From positions 62,001-126,000 of the forward strand of contig NZ_JTEO01000001.1 of the NCBI RefSeq assembly GCF_024500045.1: a stretch of DNA of 64,000 nucleotides, read 5' to 3'. The position numbers and the translations under genes are program-made. The notes beneath the pieces were generated by a model. That model was not told where the DNA came from. It ran no database searches and saw only the letters and a program-made list of their open reading frames with translations. Shown piece by piece: positions 28,514 to 36,680 of this stretch. How positions within the stretch are numbered: the first letter of the stretch is position 1; the number at the start of each line of letters is the position of its first letter. The stretch is from Methanolobus chelungpuianus. Lineage in GTDB: Archaea > Halobacteriota > Methanosarcinia > Methanosarcinales > Methanosarcinaceae.

Positions 28514-29011
28514 ATGGAATCCGAACAACTCCTCAGCGCCCTGAAGAAGGAAGCGCGGCAGATCACGGACCAGGACATCTGCCTTGCAAGGGCAGCAATC
28601 TTTGACAGCGTGAAGGACCTGCCTGAAAAGTACAGAAGAGCTTATTCTTCCGATTATTTCTCTCATCTCTACCAAGCCTTCCAGGAGCTCAGGATATGCA
28701 GATATCCCGATAAAAGCGAGCCGATCGATGATGAGGAATACAGGAGCCTGCTAGTGAGAATATGCCATCAGACCGATGATGGGAACAGCAAGCATAAAGC
28801 ATTTCATCGCTTTGCATCTGTGGTCATCCCCTATCTTGTGTTCATTGCAAAAAGGACTATCCATCCTGTCGGGATGATCTTTCCCGGCGGGCTTATGATA
28901 GTTTCTCATGAAGGTGAGTACTACTGTCCTGTCAAGAACAAGCAATCAGATGTTGATGTGGCAGTATGCGATCTTTGCAGGTGCAGGGACAGCGAAGAAC
29001 TGGATCCCTGA
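28514..29011 (+). CDS. DUF2115 (UPF0305) family protein
   Basis: A 165-residue protein matching the DUF2115/UPF0305 family of methanogens. The C-terminal block HPVGMIFPGGLMIVSHEGEYYCPVKNKQ followed by CDLCRCRD is characteristic, with three clustered cysteines that may bind a metal. The N-terminal half is helical and charged. It starts 60-odd bases before a radical SAM gene on the same strand and may be co-transcribed with it. Function unknown. Confidence 0.85.
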   Translation: MESEQLLSALKKEARQITDQDICLARAAIFDSVKDLPEKYRRAYSSDYFSHLYQAFQELRICRYPDKSEPIDDEEYRSLLVRICHQTDDGNSKHKAFHRFASVVIPYLVFIAKRTIHPVGMIFPGGLMIVSHEGEYYCPVKNKQSDVDVAVCDLCRCRDSEELDP

Positions 29012-29070
29012 GTATCTCAATTCATGCAATGACATCATTTTGTGTCAATTGGCATTAAGAGGGAATTACC

Positions 29071-30105
29071 ATGCCTGAACCTTTGTTCCTGAAACAGTAC
29101 CTGAAGATCGCAAACAATGGATTGCCTTCAAGAGCCGGGCTCTTGAAAAGGATACCTGTTGTCTTTAATGAGGATTCCGGTGAAGAAGAGCTCTGGAAAA
29201 TCCATGACGAACACATGGGTAAATACAGGAAGTGTAAAAGACGGATATACTGCTTCAATGAAGAGATCAGCCAGGCAAAAGCAGAGAAGAGTCTTCTTGA
29301 CCTGAAGATAAGGATCGCGGAAAGAGTTATCGGGAATTGCCACCTGTGCCGGCGCAGGTGTGGTGTGGACAGGAACAGAGGAGAGAAGGGGTTTTGCAGG
29401 CTGACGGACACTTCCAGGTACGCTGCCGAGTTCCTGCACATGGGAGAGGAGCCGGAGCTTGTGCCATCACATACGATATTCTTTACCGGGTGTGTGTTTT
29501 CCTGCGTCTGCTGCCAGAACTGGGACATATCCATGCATCCTGAGCGCGGAAGAGAGATAGGTCCTGTCGAGCTTGCCCGCAAAATCGATCAAATGCGGTT
29601 TAAGGGAGCCAGGAACCTGAACCTGGTGACACCTACTCCACACCTCAACAATATGCTCAAGATCATAAGGGAAATTTCCGTAAATACGCCTGTAGTATGG
29701 AATTCCAATATGTACCACTCTCCTGAGGCCGGAAAGCTGCTTGAGGGCGTGGTGGATGTGTTCCTTGCCGATCTCAAGTACGGGAACAACGAGTGCGCAC
29801 TGAAGTATTCAAAAGCCGGGAGATACATGGAAACCGTCGCATCCAACCTGAAATTTGCAAGCAGTGATGCGGAAATACTGATTCGCCACCTGGTGCTCCC
29901 CGGACATCTGGACTGCTGTACCCGAAAGGTAGTTGACTGGACTTCCCGGAACATACCGGAAACCCGCTTCAACCTTATGTTCCAGTACAGGCCGGAGTAT
30001 CTTGCCTGCAGGTATCCTGGGATTGACAGGTGCCTGAGCCGGCAGGAGACGGAAAAAGCCATAGCAATGGTAAAAGAGGCAGGACTGAAGGATGTGCTGC
30101 TTTGA
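29071..30105 (+). CDS. Radical SAM protein, PflX/COG1313 type
   Basis: A 344-residue radical S-adenosylmethionine enzyme. An N-terminal cysteine segment CHLCRRRCGVDRNRGEKGFCRL precedes the 4Fe-4S motif CVFSCVCC (CxxxCxxC) within FFTGCVFSCVCCQNWDISMHP. The order matches the PflX family (related to pyruvate formate-lyase activating enzyme), whose true substrates are unknown. No glycyl-radical enzyme gene is nearby. It follows the DUF2115 gene by about 60 bases, a possible functional partner. N-terminal 90 residues are less conserved-looking and basic. Confidence 0.85.
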   Translation: MPEPLFLKQYLKIANNGLPSRAGLLKRIPVVFNEDSGEEELWKIHDEHMGKYRKCKRRIYCFNEEISQAKAEKSLLDLKIRIAERVIGNCHLCRRRCGVDRNRGEKGFCRLTDTSRYAAEFLHMGEEPELVPSHTIFFTGCVFSCVCCQNWDISMHPERGREIGPVELARKIDQMRFKGARNLNLVTPTPHLNNMLKIIREISVNTPVVWNSNMYHSPEAGKLLEGVVDVFLADLKYGNNECALKYSKAGRYMETVASNLKFASSDAEILIRHLVLPGHLDCCTRKVVDWTSRNIPETRFNLMFQYRPEYLACRYPGIDRCLSRQETEKAIAMVKEAGLKDVLL

Positions 30106-30197
30106 TGTTCTTAGGCTTTGCTGCTTTTAGATTTGCAGCTAGTATGTTGAAGAACTGCTTCAGGCAGCTTGCAGGGTGGGCAGGGAACGAGTCGATC

Positions 30198-30653
30198 TCA
30201 TGCATTCTCTGCAAGCTGTTTTAACTTTTGCAGTGCTTCAGGCCAGGTAGCCTGGAACATCTGCTCGTATTCTCCTTCTGCTGTGTCCACATCTACCAGC
30301 ACTTCTGTTGTGCTGCCCACTTCCTTAAATGTATAGTTCTCAAGTGCACCGGCCCATCCCTTTACTGATTCGCTTGTAGTGTCTTCTTTTCCGTCTTGAA
30401 CGATGCCTATGTGCTCTATAGAAATATACTCGTAGGGCCGGTTCTCTTTTATACGGCTCACCATGCCGGACATAGCACCTGTTTCTTCAGGTCCAAGGAA
30501 GAGCATCTTGCTTCCTTTGCTCCAGTCGCCTACATAGTGGGAACCGGGTCCAAATACATCTGTCCACAGCCGATAGGTATCCCTGCCGAGCATAGTGTTC
30601 CATACCTTCTCTCTCGACGTGTTGATACCGATTGAAAAATGAAGTTTGTGCAT
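30198..30653 (-). CDS. SRPBCC/AHSA1-like ligand-binding domain protein
   Basis: A 151-residue single-domain protein of the START/SRPBCC fold: it begins MHKLHFSIGINTSREKVWNTML, has the GSHYVGDWSKGSKMLFLGP strand pair and ends with a long amphipathic helix (YEQMFQATWPEALQKLKQLAENA). Such proteins bind hydrophobic ligands or assist chaperones; no ligand is evident. The ATG at 30653 is chosen because AGGGGAAAATAGG precedes it. Convergent with the radical SAM gene. Confidence 0.82.
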   Translation of the reverse strand: MHKLHFSIGINTSREKVWNTMLGRDTYRLWTDVFGPGSHYVGDWSKGSKMLFLGPEETGAMSGMVSRIKENRPYEYISIEHIGIVQDGKEDTTSESVKGWAGALENYTFKEVGSTTEVLVDVDTAEGEYEQMFQATWPEALQKLKQLAENA

Positions 30654-30851
30654 CCTATTTTCCCCTTTCACATTCCCTTCCGGAATCCCGTTTGCTCTCA
30701 ATCCCAGTTCCCTTCCATCGTTTTTTGTCCTTGCCGGCGCCAATATACTTCCAATAAGCAAGGATACTGTATAATTTTAGTCGGGGGTCATAAAATAAAT
30801 ATCTATTGTATTTTGGTTCTGTAGTAGGGAATATTCAAGAAAAATCAAAGT

Positions 30852-30923
30852 AGTCCTGCGCGGATTCGAACCACGGTCTTCGGCTCCAAAGGCCGAAAGG
30901 ATTGACCACTACCCTACAGGACT
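30852..30923 (-). tRNA. tRNA-Gln (anticodon TTG)
   Basis: On the minus strand 72 bases fold as a cloverleaf: acceptor AGTCCTG pairs with CAGGACT, the T arm contains GGTTCGAATCC, and the anticodon stem TTCGGC/GCCGAA closes the loop CTTTGGA, giving anticodon TTG. CCA is not encoded. A TATA-like CATTTATTG lies about 20-25 bases upstream on the minus strand. It stands downstream of the DRG-type GTPase gene's 3' end only in position; transcription is separate. Confidence 0.95.
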
Positions 30924-30973
30924 ACGTTGGTCAGCACAATAAATGCATGATGGTACTTATTTTTTGTGCAGGC

Positions 30974-32065
30974 TCATTTTGCGATGATGAGGGTCAAAAG
31001 ATCCTTGTCGTGCATGACATGGTCAAGGCCTGCTCTCTGTCCGGGGTGCTTGGCCGAAGTGCCCCAGACAAGGGCGTACCTGAACTTTCTTCTGAAATCA
31101 CGGTGCAGGCGGTCACATATGTCGCCGACTGTGATACCTTTGCGGACAATGAGCGGCTCCTCCATGTCGGCAGGGCCTCCCTGGGGCTTGAGGTATATCC
31201 TTATGAAATCCAGGGCATCGTAAATGACATCCCTGACCTCCGCCAGGTTCTTTTCCTTGTCCGCTGAGATGTAGGTCGCATCGGGAAACTCCTCCCTGCA
31301 CTTGCCCAGCGTGTACTCATCCGCCATGTCTACCTTATTTGCTACAACGACTGCCGGCACATAGACCCTGTTGCCCATGATCACGTCAATGAGCTGGTCC
31401 ATGTTGATATTCTCCCTGATGAGCACGTGGGCATTGTGGATCTTGTACTCGCCCAGGATAGTCTTGATAAGTTCGTCGGGCATATCAAGCTCGATGGTAC
31501 TGCTGATAGTGACACCTCCGCGGTCCTGTTTCTTGATGACCACGTCGGGATGCTTCTGGTTCAGGCGTATTCCTGCATCGTATAGCTCCTGGGTGAGTAC
31601 CTGATAGTGCTGGGGCTGGAACACGTCCAGCAGGAACAGCACAAGGTCGCAGTTCCTCACCACCGCGATGACTTCCTTGCCGCGTCCGCGCCCGCTTGCC
31701 GCACCCTTTACAAGTCCCGGCACGTCCAGTATCTGGATGGTCGCATTCTTGTACTCCAGAACCCCTGGGATAACATCAAGCGTGGTGAACTCATAGGCGC
31801 CCACCTCCGAATGTGCACCGGTGAGCTTGTTCAGCAGGGTGGATTTGCCGACTGAAGGGAAACCTACCAGGGTAACCGTGGCGTCGCCTGATTTCCTTAC
31901 AGAATAGCCTTCTCCGCCTGACTTGCTGGAGGCTTTTTTCGTAACCTCGTCCCGCAGCCTGGCAAGTTTGGCCTTAAGCCTGCCTATGTGGAAGGAAGTA
32001 GCCTTATTGTATGGCGTTTTTCTTATTTCTTCCTCTACTGCTATTATTTCTTCATTTATGCTCAT
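30974..32065 (-). CDS. DRG/Obg-family GTPase with TGS domain
   Basis: A 363-residue GTPase of the archaeal/eukaryotic DRG group, linked to translation and ribosomes. An N-terminal helical arm (IAVEEEIRKTPYNKATSFHIGRLKAKLARL) precedes the G domain: G1 GFPSVGKSTLLNKL, G3 DVPGLVKGAASGRGRG, NKVD. The C-terminal TGS domain includes EPLIVRKGITVGDICDRLHRDF and VWGTSAKHPGQRAGLDHVMHD. The ATG at 32065 has AGGTG five bases upstream and is preferred to the GTG at 32071. The family is well known in archaea. Confidence 0.94.
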   Translation of the reverse strand: MSINEEIIAVEEEIRKTPYNKATSFHIGRLKAKLARLRDEVTKKASSKSGGEGYSVRKSGDATVTLVGFPSVGKSTLLNKLTGAHSEVGAYEFTTLDVIPGVLEYKNATIQILDVPGLVKGAASGRGRGKEVIAVVRNCDLVLFLLDVFQPQHYQVLTQELYDAGIRLNQKHPDVVIKKQDRGGVTISSTIELDMPDELIKTILGEYKIHNAHVLIRENINMDQLIDVIMGNRVYVPAVVVANKVDMADEYTLGKCREEFPDATYISADKEKNLAEVRDVIYDALDFIRIYLKPQGGPADMEEPLIVRKGITVGDICDRLHRDFRRKFRYALVWGTSAKHPGQRAGLDHVMHDKDLLTLIIAK

Positions 32066-32136
32066 TTGCACCTACAATACCGTGCTAAACTAAAAAAGAT
32101 TTTCCCGGATAAGTTACCCATCATCCATCCGTCCCA

Positions 32137-34047
32137 TCAGAAAGACAATATCATTTCGCCCGTTCTCCCGTAGGTGCGCAGCCCTGCCGGGAGTCTTTCT
32201 GAGAATTCCTCTGAGACCAAAGTCCTCAGAAGCACCTCTATCTCCGGTGCATCCAGCACCTCTCTGCGTACCACAAGATCGAACTCATCCTCGGTCACAG
32301 GAAAGAACGCAAGACCTGCCTCCTCCGCAGCAGCTCTCAGGCCGAATCCTACATCTGCTCTTCCATCCTTTATGCTCTCACAGACCGAGCGATGTGTCTT
32401 TGATCCGGAGTTGTAGCCTTCAATAGTCTTTGTAAGTTCAGCTCTTGAAATGCCCTTCTGCTCAGCCAGCCTGCCCAGTTCCATATCCAGTATGGCCCTT
32501 GTTCCCGAACCGCGGTTCCTGTTTATCAGGCGCAGGCCCGGAAGGTCATCAATTCCCCCTACCTTTGTCTCCGGGCGGAAGATGAGTCCCAGTTCGCGTT
32601 TGTACCCTTTGACAAGCACGACATCAGTAAGCCCCATCTTCCTGATGACATGTGAGTTGTATTCCCCTTCAGCATCAGGCATATTGACCCCTGCAATGTC
32701 GGTGGTTCCCCCGGCTATGGCAGTGAATCCTGCACTGGAACCCATGTTGAGTGTCCTGATAATCTTTCCTGTCACATCCTCCAGCAGGTCAACACCAAGA
32801 CACTGCCCTCCTACGAACATTATGTCCGGGCTTCTTGCATTCCCGAACATGGTAACCTCCACGGGACTGCCTGCCTCTATATACTCCGTATGCGCCCTGA
32901 TCTCAATAATGCCGTCCGCATCTGCAAGGGTTGTAATAGCGCCCGAGGTCTTATCTGCGGGGTATGCCCTGCCGCGCACCACTCCCACTGGGAACAATTC
33001 CTCACGGCCGCCTGAGCGAATGCCTGTGCCCATGACCGCCTGCACCTTTGTCTTAAAGGAAGGTGCGACTTCCAGTGAATTGTATAATATGGGTGCTACG
33101 AACTCGTTGAATATGCTCAGCGCCGAGGTTGGATTTCCCGGCAGGCCGATAGTGGGCACTCCGTTTATCATCCCGATGACTACAGGCTTGCCCGGCTTGA
33201 TGGATATCCCGTGGGCGAGTGTCTCTCCTTTTTCCTCAATGATCCGGTACATGATGTCACCGATGCCGGCCGAAGTGCTGCCAGAAGTGAGAACGATATC
33301 GCACTCATTTATGGCCCTCTCAAGGGCCTCTTCCATCTGTTTCTCATCATCAGGGACGATGCCGTACATCCTGGGGACCGCGCCGCATTCCTCTATATTT
33401 GAGGCAATAGCATATGAATTAGCGTCAAATATCTTCCCGGACAGCAGTTCCTTCCCCGGTTCGACGAGCTCGTCACCTGTAGAAATGATCCCTACGAGCA
33501 GCCTCTTTACAGGCACTTCCATTATTCCAATGGATGCCAGCACACCTACTTCCCGCGATCCTATGCGCGTATTCCTCCTGAGCACGCGCTCCCCTTTCAT
33601 TATGTCACTGCCTGCCCTCATGATGTTCTCGGCGATGTGCACAGGCTGGTAGATAAGCACATCATCACCGACCTGCTTGGTCTGCTCCACCATTATGACC
33701 GCATCAGAGCCTTCAGGAATAGGCGCGCCGGTGGAGATCTCTATGGCCTCACCATCACCAACAAAGAATTTCCCTGCGCAGCCTGCCGGAATGGATGCAG
33801 TCACCCTTAATGTCACAGGCTCGGGCTCGGTGGCCCTGTAAGTGTCTCTGGCACGCAGGGCATAACCATCCTTAACGGAACGGTTGAATCCGGGAACATC
33901 AACACCGGAGAGCACATCCTCTGCCAGGATGCGCCCCGTGGCATTGCCAATGCATACATATTCGGTGCCTGGTGCCACTTTAATATGGTTGACCAGTCTC
34001 CTTGCCTCGTCCACAGGGGTGAGCTCTCTGAATTCCTTGCGTTCCAT
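32137..34047 (-). CDS. moeA: Molybdopterin molybdenumtransferase MoeA fused to a PBP-like domain
   Basis: About 636 residues. Residues 1-400 are a full MoeA (GRILAEDVLSGVDVPGFNRSVKDGYA, STGAPIPEGSDAVIMVE, GIISTGDELVEPG, LTSGSTSAGIGD, IGLPGNPTSA), which inserts molybdate or tungstate into adenylated molybdopterin. Residues about 415-636 are a periplasmic-binding-protein-like domain (SPDIMFVGGQCLGVDLLED, LINRNRGSGTRAILDMEL, GYNSGSKTHRSVCESIKDGRADVGFGLRA) like those in LysR regulators and ModA, likely a ligand sensor or metal presenter. The ATG at 34047 is chosen over a TTG at 34068. A small membrane protein gene lies seven bases upstream. Confidence 0.94.
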   Translation of the reverse strand: MERKEFRELTPVDEARRLVNHIKVAPGTEYVCIGNATGRILAEDVLSGVDVPGFNRSVKDGYALRARDTYRATEPEPVTLRVTASIPAGCAGKFFVGDGEAIEISTGAPIPEGSDAVIMVEQTKQVGDDVLIYQPVHIAENIMRAGSDIMKGERVLRRNTRIGSREVGVLASIGIMEVPVKRLLVGIISTGDELVEPGKELLSGKIFDANSYAIASNIEECGAVPRMYGIVPDDEKQMEEALERAINECDIVLTSGSTSAGIGDIMYRIIEEKGETLAHGISIKPGKPVVIGMINGVPTIGLPGNPTSALSIFNEFVAPILYNSLEVAPSFKTKVQAVMGTGIRSGGREELFPVGVVRGRAYPADKTSGAITTLADADGIIEIRAHTEYIEAGSPVEVTMFGNARSPDIMFVGGQCLGVDLLEDVTGKIIRTLNMGSSAGFTAIAGGTTDIAGVNMPDAEGEYNSHVIRKMGLTDVVLVKGYKRELGLIFRPETKVGGIDDLPGLRLINRNRGSGTRAILDMELGRLAEQKGISRAELTKTIEGYNSGSKTHRSVCESIKDGRADVGFGLRAAAEEAGLAFFPVTEDEFDLVVRREVLDAPEIEVLLRTLVSEEFSERLPAGLRTYGRTGEMILSF

Positions 34048-34054
34048 TGTAGTC

Positions 34055-34303
34055 TTACTTTTCTTCAATATACGCTATAAGCGTTTTGTTGAGCTTGAAT
34101 ATCCGTGATGTGACATACCAGAGGCCCAGAAGGTACACTATCCATGTGGGAATGGAGAGCCATTTCAGGGTAGGATTATCGTCAAGGGCCTCAAAGACTA
34201 TCAAAAGTGTCACAGGCATCAGCAGCAGTATGGCCATTACCGAATCGTTCAGGTATTTCAGGTTCTCCATCACTACTTTGCCTTTTTCTCCTGCTATATC
34301 CAT
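34055..34303 (-). CDS. Small membrane protein, unknown
   Basis: An 82-residue protein with two hydrophobic helices (about 21-38 and 48-66) and short charged ends; no family recognised. AGGAATTAC precedes its ATG. Its stop codon lies seven bases before the moeA start, so the two are probably translated from one transcript, which hints at a membrane partner for MoeA or simply shared expression. Confidence 0.7.
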   Translation of the reverse strand: MDIAGEKGKVVMENLKYLNDSVMAILLLMPVTLLIVFEALDDNPTLKWLSIPTWIVYLLGLWYVTSRIFKLNKTLIAYIEEK

Positions 34304-34511
34304 TGTAATTCCTCATATAATCATTTAAACTATTATCTTTAGCCATAAACAAAATCCCCTCCTGCCTGGTAGACAGGACTACAGGATATTATTTAGCCAT
34401 TTGTATATTATTCTGATAGTATATAATTGATTAGTGCCTGATCGATGAGTGCAGGAGAGATACTAGAAAAAAGCAGTGAGAGGACTGTATCCTCCCTAAA
34501 ACTTGAGGGCG

Positions 34512-35390
34512 TTACCTGAATATCGGGGTGCCGGTACTCTGGGTGACACGCTTGAAGGCTTCTACCATCTTCTTCGTGACGGGTCCCGGCTTTCCGGTGC
34601 CTATTGCACGTCCGTCGACCTTGACAAGAGGAGCGGCCTCCGCAGCGGTACCTGTGACGAAGATCTCGTCAGCAGTGTAGAGGTCGAACATCCCCAGGTT
34701 CTCAACATGGACCTTGATGCCCATCTCTTCAAGCAGCTCGATGGCAGTTGCCCTTGTGATGCCTCTCAGGTTGTTGACTGTGGGAGGGGTGTAGACCTTG
34801 CCATTCTTGATGATGAATATGTTGTCTCCTGAGCCTTCGGAAAGGTAACCGTTGCTGTCAAAGAAGATCGCCTCATCGCCACCCTTCTCGTTGGCCTCGA
34901 TCTTGGCTAGGATGTTGTTGAGATAGTTCAGGGACTTGATGTTGGGTGAAAGAGCATCTGCTGCGTTCCTCCTGACTGCGACAGTGACGCCTGTAAGCCC
35001 GGTTTCATAAAGGTCGCCGTACATTGCTCCCCATTCCTGGCTGATGATGAATATGTTGGGTTTTGCACACTTCCTCGGGTCAAGTCCAAGGTCGCCGTTG
35101 CCTCTTGAGACGATGGGCCTGATGTAAGCGTCCCTGAGATTGTTCCTCCTGAGGGTCTCCAGGATAGCCTCCTCCATTTCCTCTTTGGTCATGGGGATCT
35201 TCAGGGCTATGGCAGTCGCGGAATCATAGAGCCTGTCAACATGCTCGCGTAACTTGAAGACGCGTCCGTTGTAAGCCCTTATGCCTTCAAAAACGCCGTC
35301 CCCGTAGAGGAAACCATGGTCATAGACAGAGGTGGTGGCCTTGGATTTGGGGACATACTCGCCGTTGTAGTAGATCAGCAGTTCACTCAT
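34512..35390 (-). CDS. ilvE: Branched-chain amino acid aminotransferase
   Basis: A 292-residue pyridoxal phosphate enzyme of fold type IV that makes valine, leucine and isoleucine from their keto acids. Motifs include [19 protein letters not shown], the Schiff-base lysine Lys152 in [14 protein letters not shown], and [12 protein letters not shown]. The phosphate-binding [13 protein letters not shown] and the [18 protein letters not shown] segment are present. GAGG lies before the ATG and an AT-rich TATA-like stretch is at about 35430-35442. Full length for the family; no other ilv or leu genes in view. Confidence 0.95.
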   Translation of the reverse strand: MSELLIYYNGEYVPKSKATTSVYDHGFLYGDGVFEGIRAYNGRVFKLREHVDRLYDSATAIALKIPMTKEEMEEAILETLRRNNLRDAYIRPIVSRGNGDLGLDPRKCAKPNIFIISQEWGAMYGDLYETGLTGVTVAVRRNAADALSPNIKSLNYLNNILAKIEANEKGGDEAIFFDSNGYLSEGSGDNIFIIKNGKVYTPPTVNNLRGITRATAIELLEEMGIKVHVENLGMFDLYTADEIFVTGTAAEAAPLVKVDGRAIGTGKPGPVTKKMVEAFKRVTQSTGTPIFR

Positions 35391-35549
35391 TATAAAGCCT
35401 CGTTAAGTTGATGGTAGACTTGATGTTAATCTATTATATATTTGTATTTGCCAGTCTACTTCCCTGAGACTGTATTTATATACTCTCCTCTGCGGCACAA
35501 AAGACTTTTATGCATAAACGCCTATTTCGTACCCCTGAGCATTTAAAGT

Positions 35550-35624
35550 GGTCCCGTGGCTTAGCCAGGATATAGCATCGGGCTTCTAACCCGAGGGTCG
35601 AGGGTTCAAATCCCTCCGGGATCG
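35550..35624 (+). tRNA. tRNA-Arg (anticodon TCT)
   Basis: A 75-base cloverleaf: acceptor GGTCCCG pairs with CGGGATC (one G-T pair), discriminator G; the T arm has GGGTTCAAATCCC; anticodon stem TCGGG/CCCGA closes the loop CTTCTAA, giving TCT. CCA is not encoded. A TATA-like TTTATGCATAAA lies 30-40 bases upstream. Confidence 0.96.
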
Positions 35625-35725
35625 CTTTAAATTTTTCAATTCCCAAAAAAGTAAAGCATTCTCCAGTTCAATCATCGGAATGCTTTGTCGTTTCTCTTGC
35701 AAAATCCCTGTTGATAAGGTCTATA

Positions 35726-36340
35726 TTACTTGTTTTGCGTCTTCCTGAACCACTTGTCCAGTTCTTCCCAGTCAACTATGTTCCAGAACGCATCTATGAA
35801 CTTACCTTTCTCGTTCTTGTAATCCAGATAGTAGGCGTGTTCCCATACGTCCAGAGCCATGATTATAGGATAGTCAGGCACCAGGTTCACATTATGTTTC
35901 TCGATCTGGAGGATTCCAAGCCTCTTAGTATCGCTGCAATAGGTCAATGCTGCCCACCCGGACCCTTCCACAGTCGATGCTGTCTGGCTGAATTCCTTCT
36001 TGAACCTTTCAAAGCTTCCATAATTATCCCTGATAGCTTCGCCCAGTTCACCTACCGGTTCCTTGCTGGCTTTTTCCGCGGGTGTCATCTCCCACCAGAA
36101 ATAATCATGCAGTACATGACCACCCAGGTTGAAGGAAAAAGCTTTTGCAGTTGCCTTATAGTCAAAGTCAGTTCCTTCTTCTCTGGCTTTATCCATCATC
36201 TGCAACAGTGAATTTGCATTATCCACATAGGACTGGTGGTGCTTGTCGTGATGTATCCGCAGCTGCTGCTCGGATATATATGGTTCCAGGTCAGCATAAC
36301 CGTATTTCAAAGCCGGTAACTTATAGAATTCTTTAGCCAT
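35726..36340 (-). CDS. sod: Iron/manganese superoxide dismutase
   Basis: A 204-residue cytosolic enzyme that turns superoxide into oxygen and hydrogen peroxide. The first metal-binding His lies in [15 protein letters not shown], the second in [13 protein letters not shown], and the last two ligands in [15 protein letters not shown]. Start [11 protein letters not shown] is fixed by GGAGGAGAAT just before the ATG at 36340. The frame remains open upstream to an ATG at 36454 (38 more codons), which no SOD that I know has. Metal choice (Fe or Mn) cannot be told with certainty. Confidence 0.96.
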   Translation of the reverse strand: MAKEFYKLPALKYGYADLEPYISEQQLRIHHDKHHQSYVDNANSLLQMMDKAREEGTDFDYKATAKAFSFNLGGHVLHDYFWWEMTPAEKASKEPVGELGEAIRDNYGSFERFKKEFSQTASTVEGSGWAALTYCSDTKRLGILQIEKHNVNLVPDYPIIMALDVWEHAYYLDYKNEKGKFIDAFWNIVDWEELDKWFRKTQNK

Positions 36341-36680
36341 ATTCTCCTCCCACTCTTTAATAGCTGATATCAGTTTTTGATATTCAGCGAATGAATCTCT
36401 GGTACTGTACCTGCAGAGGATGAGTACCTCAAAACTGTCGGCTGCATTTTCCATGCAAATATTAAGAGCACCTCTGCAGGCGGTTCTATATGCATCTTTG
36501 CACAGAATAAATATGACTGAACAGAAAATATAAACTTATGGAAATAAGATTCAGTAGATATCTTTTCCTTATGGCTCTTTTAAGTAGATACCGGAGTTTA
36601 CCTTTAACGGGTAGCTTTGCGATGCCGGGGGATGTTTAAAGAAGCACCTCCCGGGGCACTTCCTCTGGCTGGCAGGGGAT
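36341..36680. other. Intergenic region between sod and ppsA ends, with sod leader repeats
   Basis: No separate gene is supported in 36455-36680. On the sod side there are two structures: CCTGCAGAGG at 36410-36419 with its exact reverse complement CCTCTGCAGG at 36471-36480, and the imperfect inverted repeat GCTGATATCA/TGATATTCAGC at about 36363-36388. A TATA-like CTTAATATTTGC (minus strand, about 36458-36469) lies between the distant repeat halves. The remainder up to 36680 shows nothing I can name. Confidence 0.4.

Noticed and set aside
30106-30197. A terminator or small RNA between the radical SAM and SRPBCC genes
   Set aside because: No stem of convincing length and no T-tract; nothing beyond ordinary spacer sequence.
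32450-33652. A 400-codon open frame on the + strand
   Set aside because: It lies wholly antisense to moeA, has a low-complexity Ser/Pro/Thr composition typical of a shadow frame, and shows no ribosome binding site or recognisable domain.
36341-36454. A longer SOD starting at 36454
   Set aside because: GGAGGAGAAT right before the ATG at 36340 and the family N-terminus favour the shorter form; the open frame is kept only as an observation.
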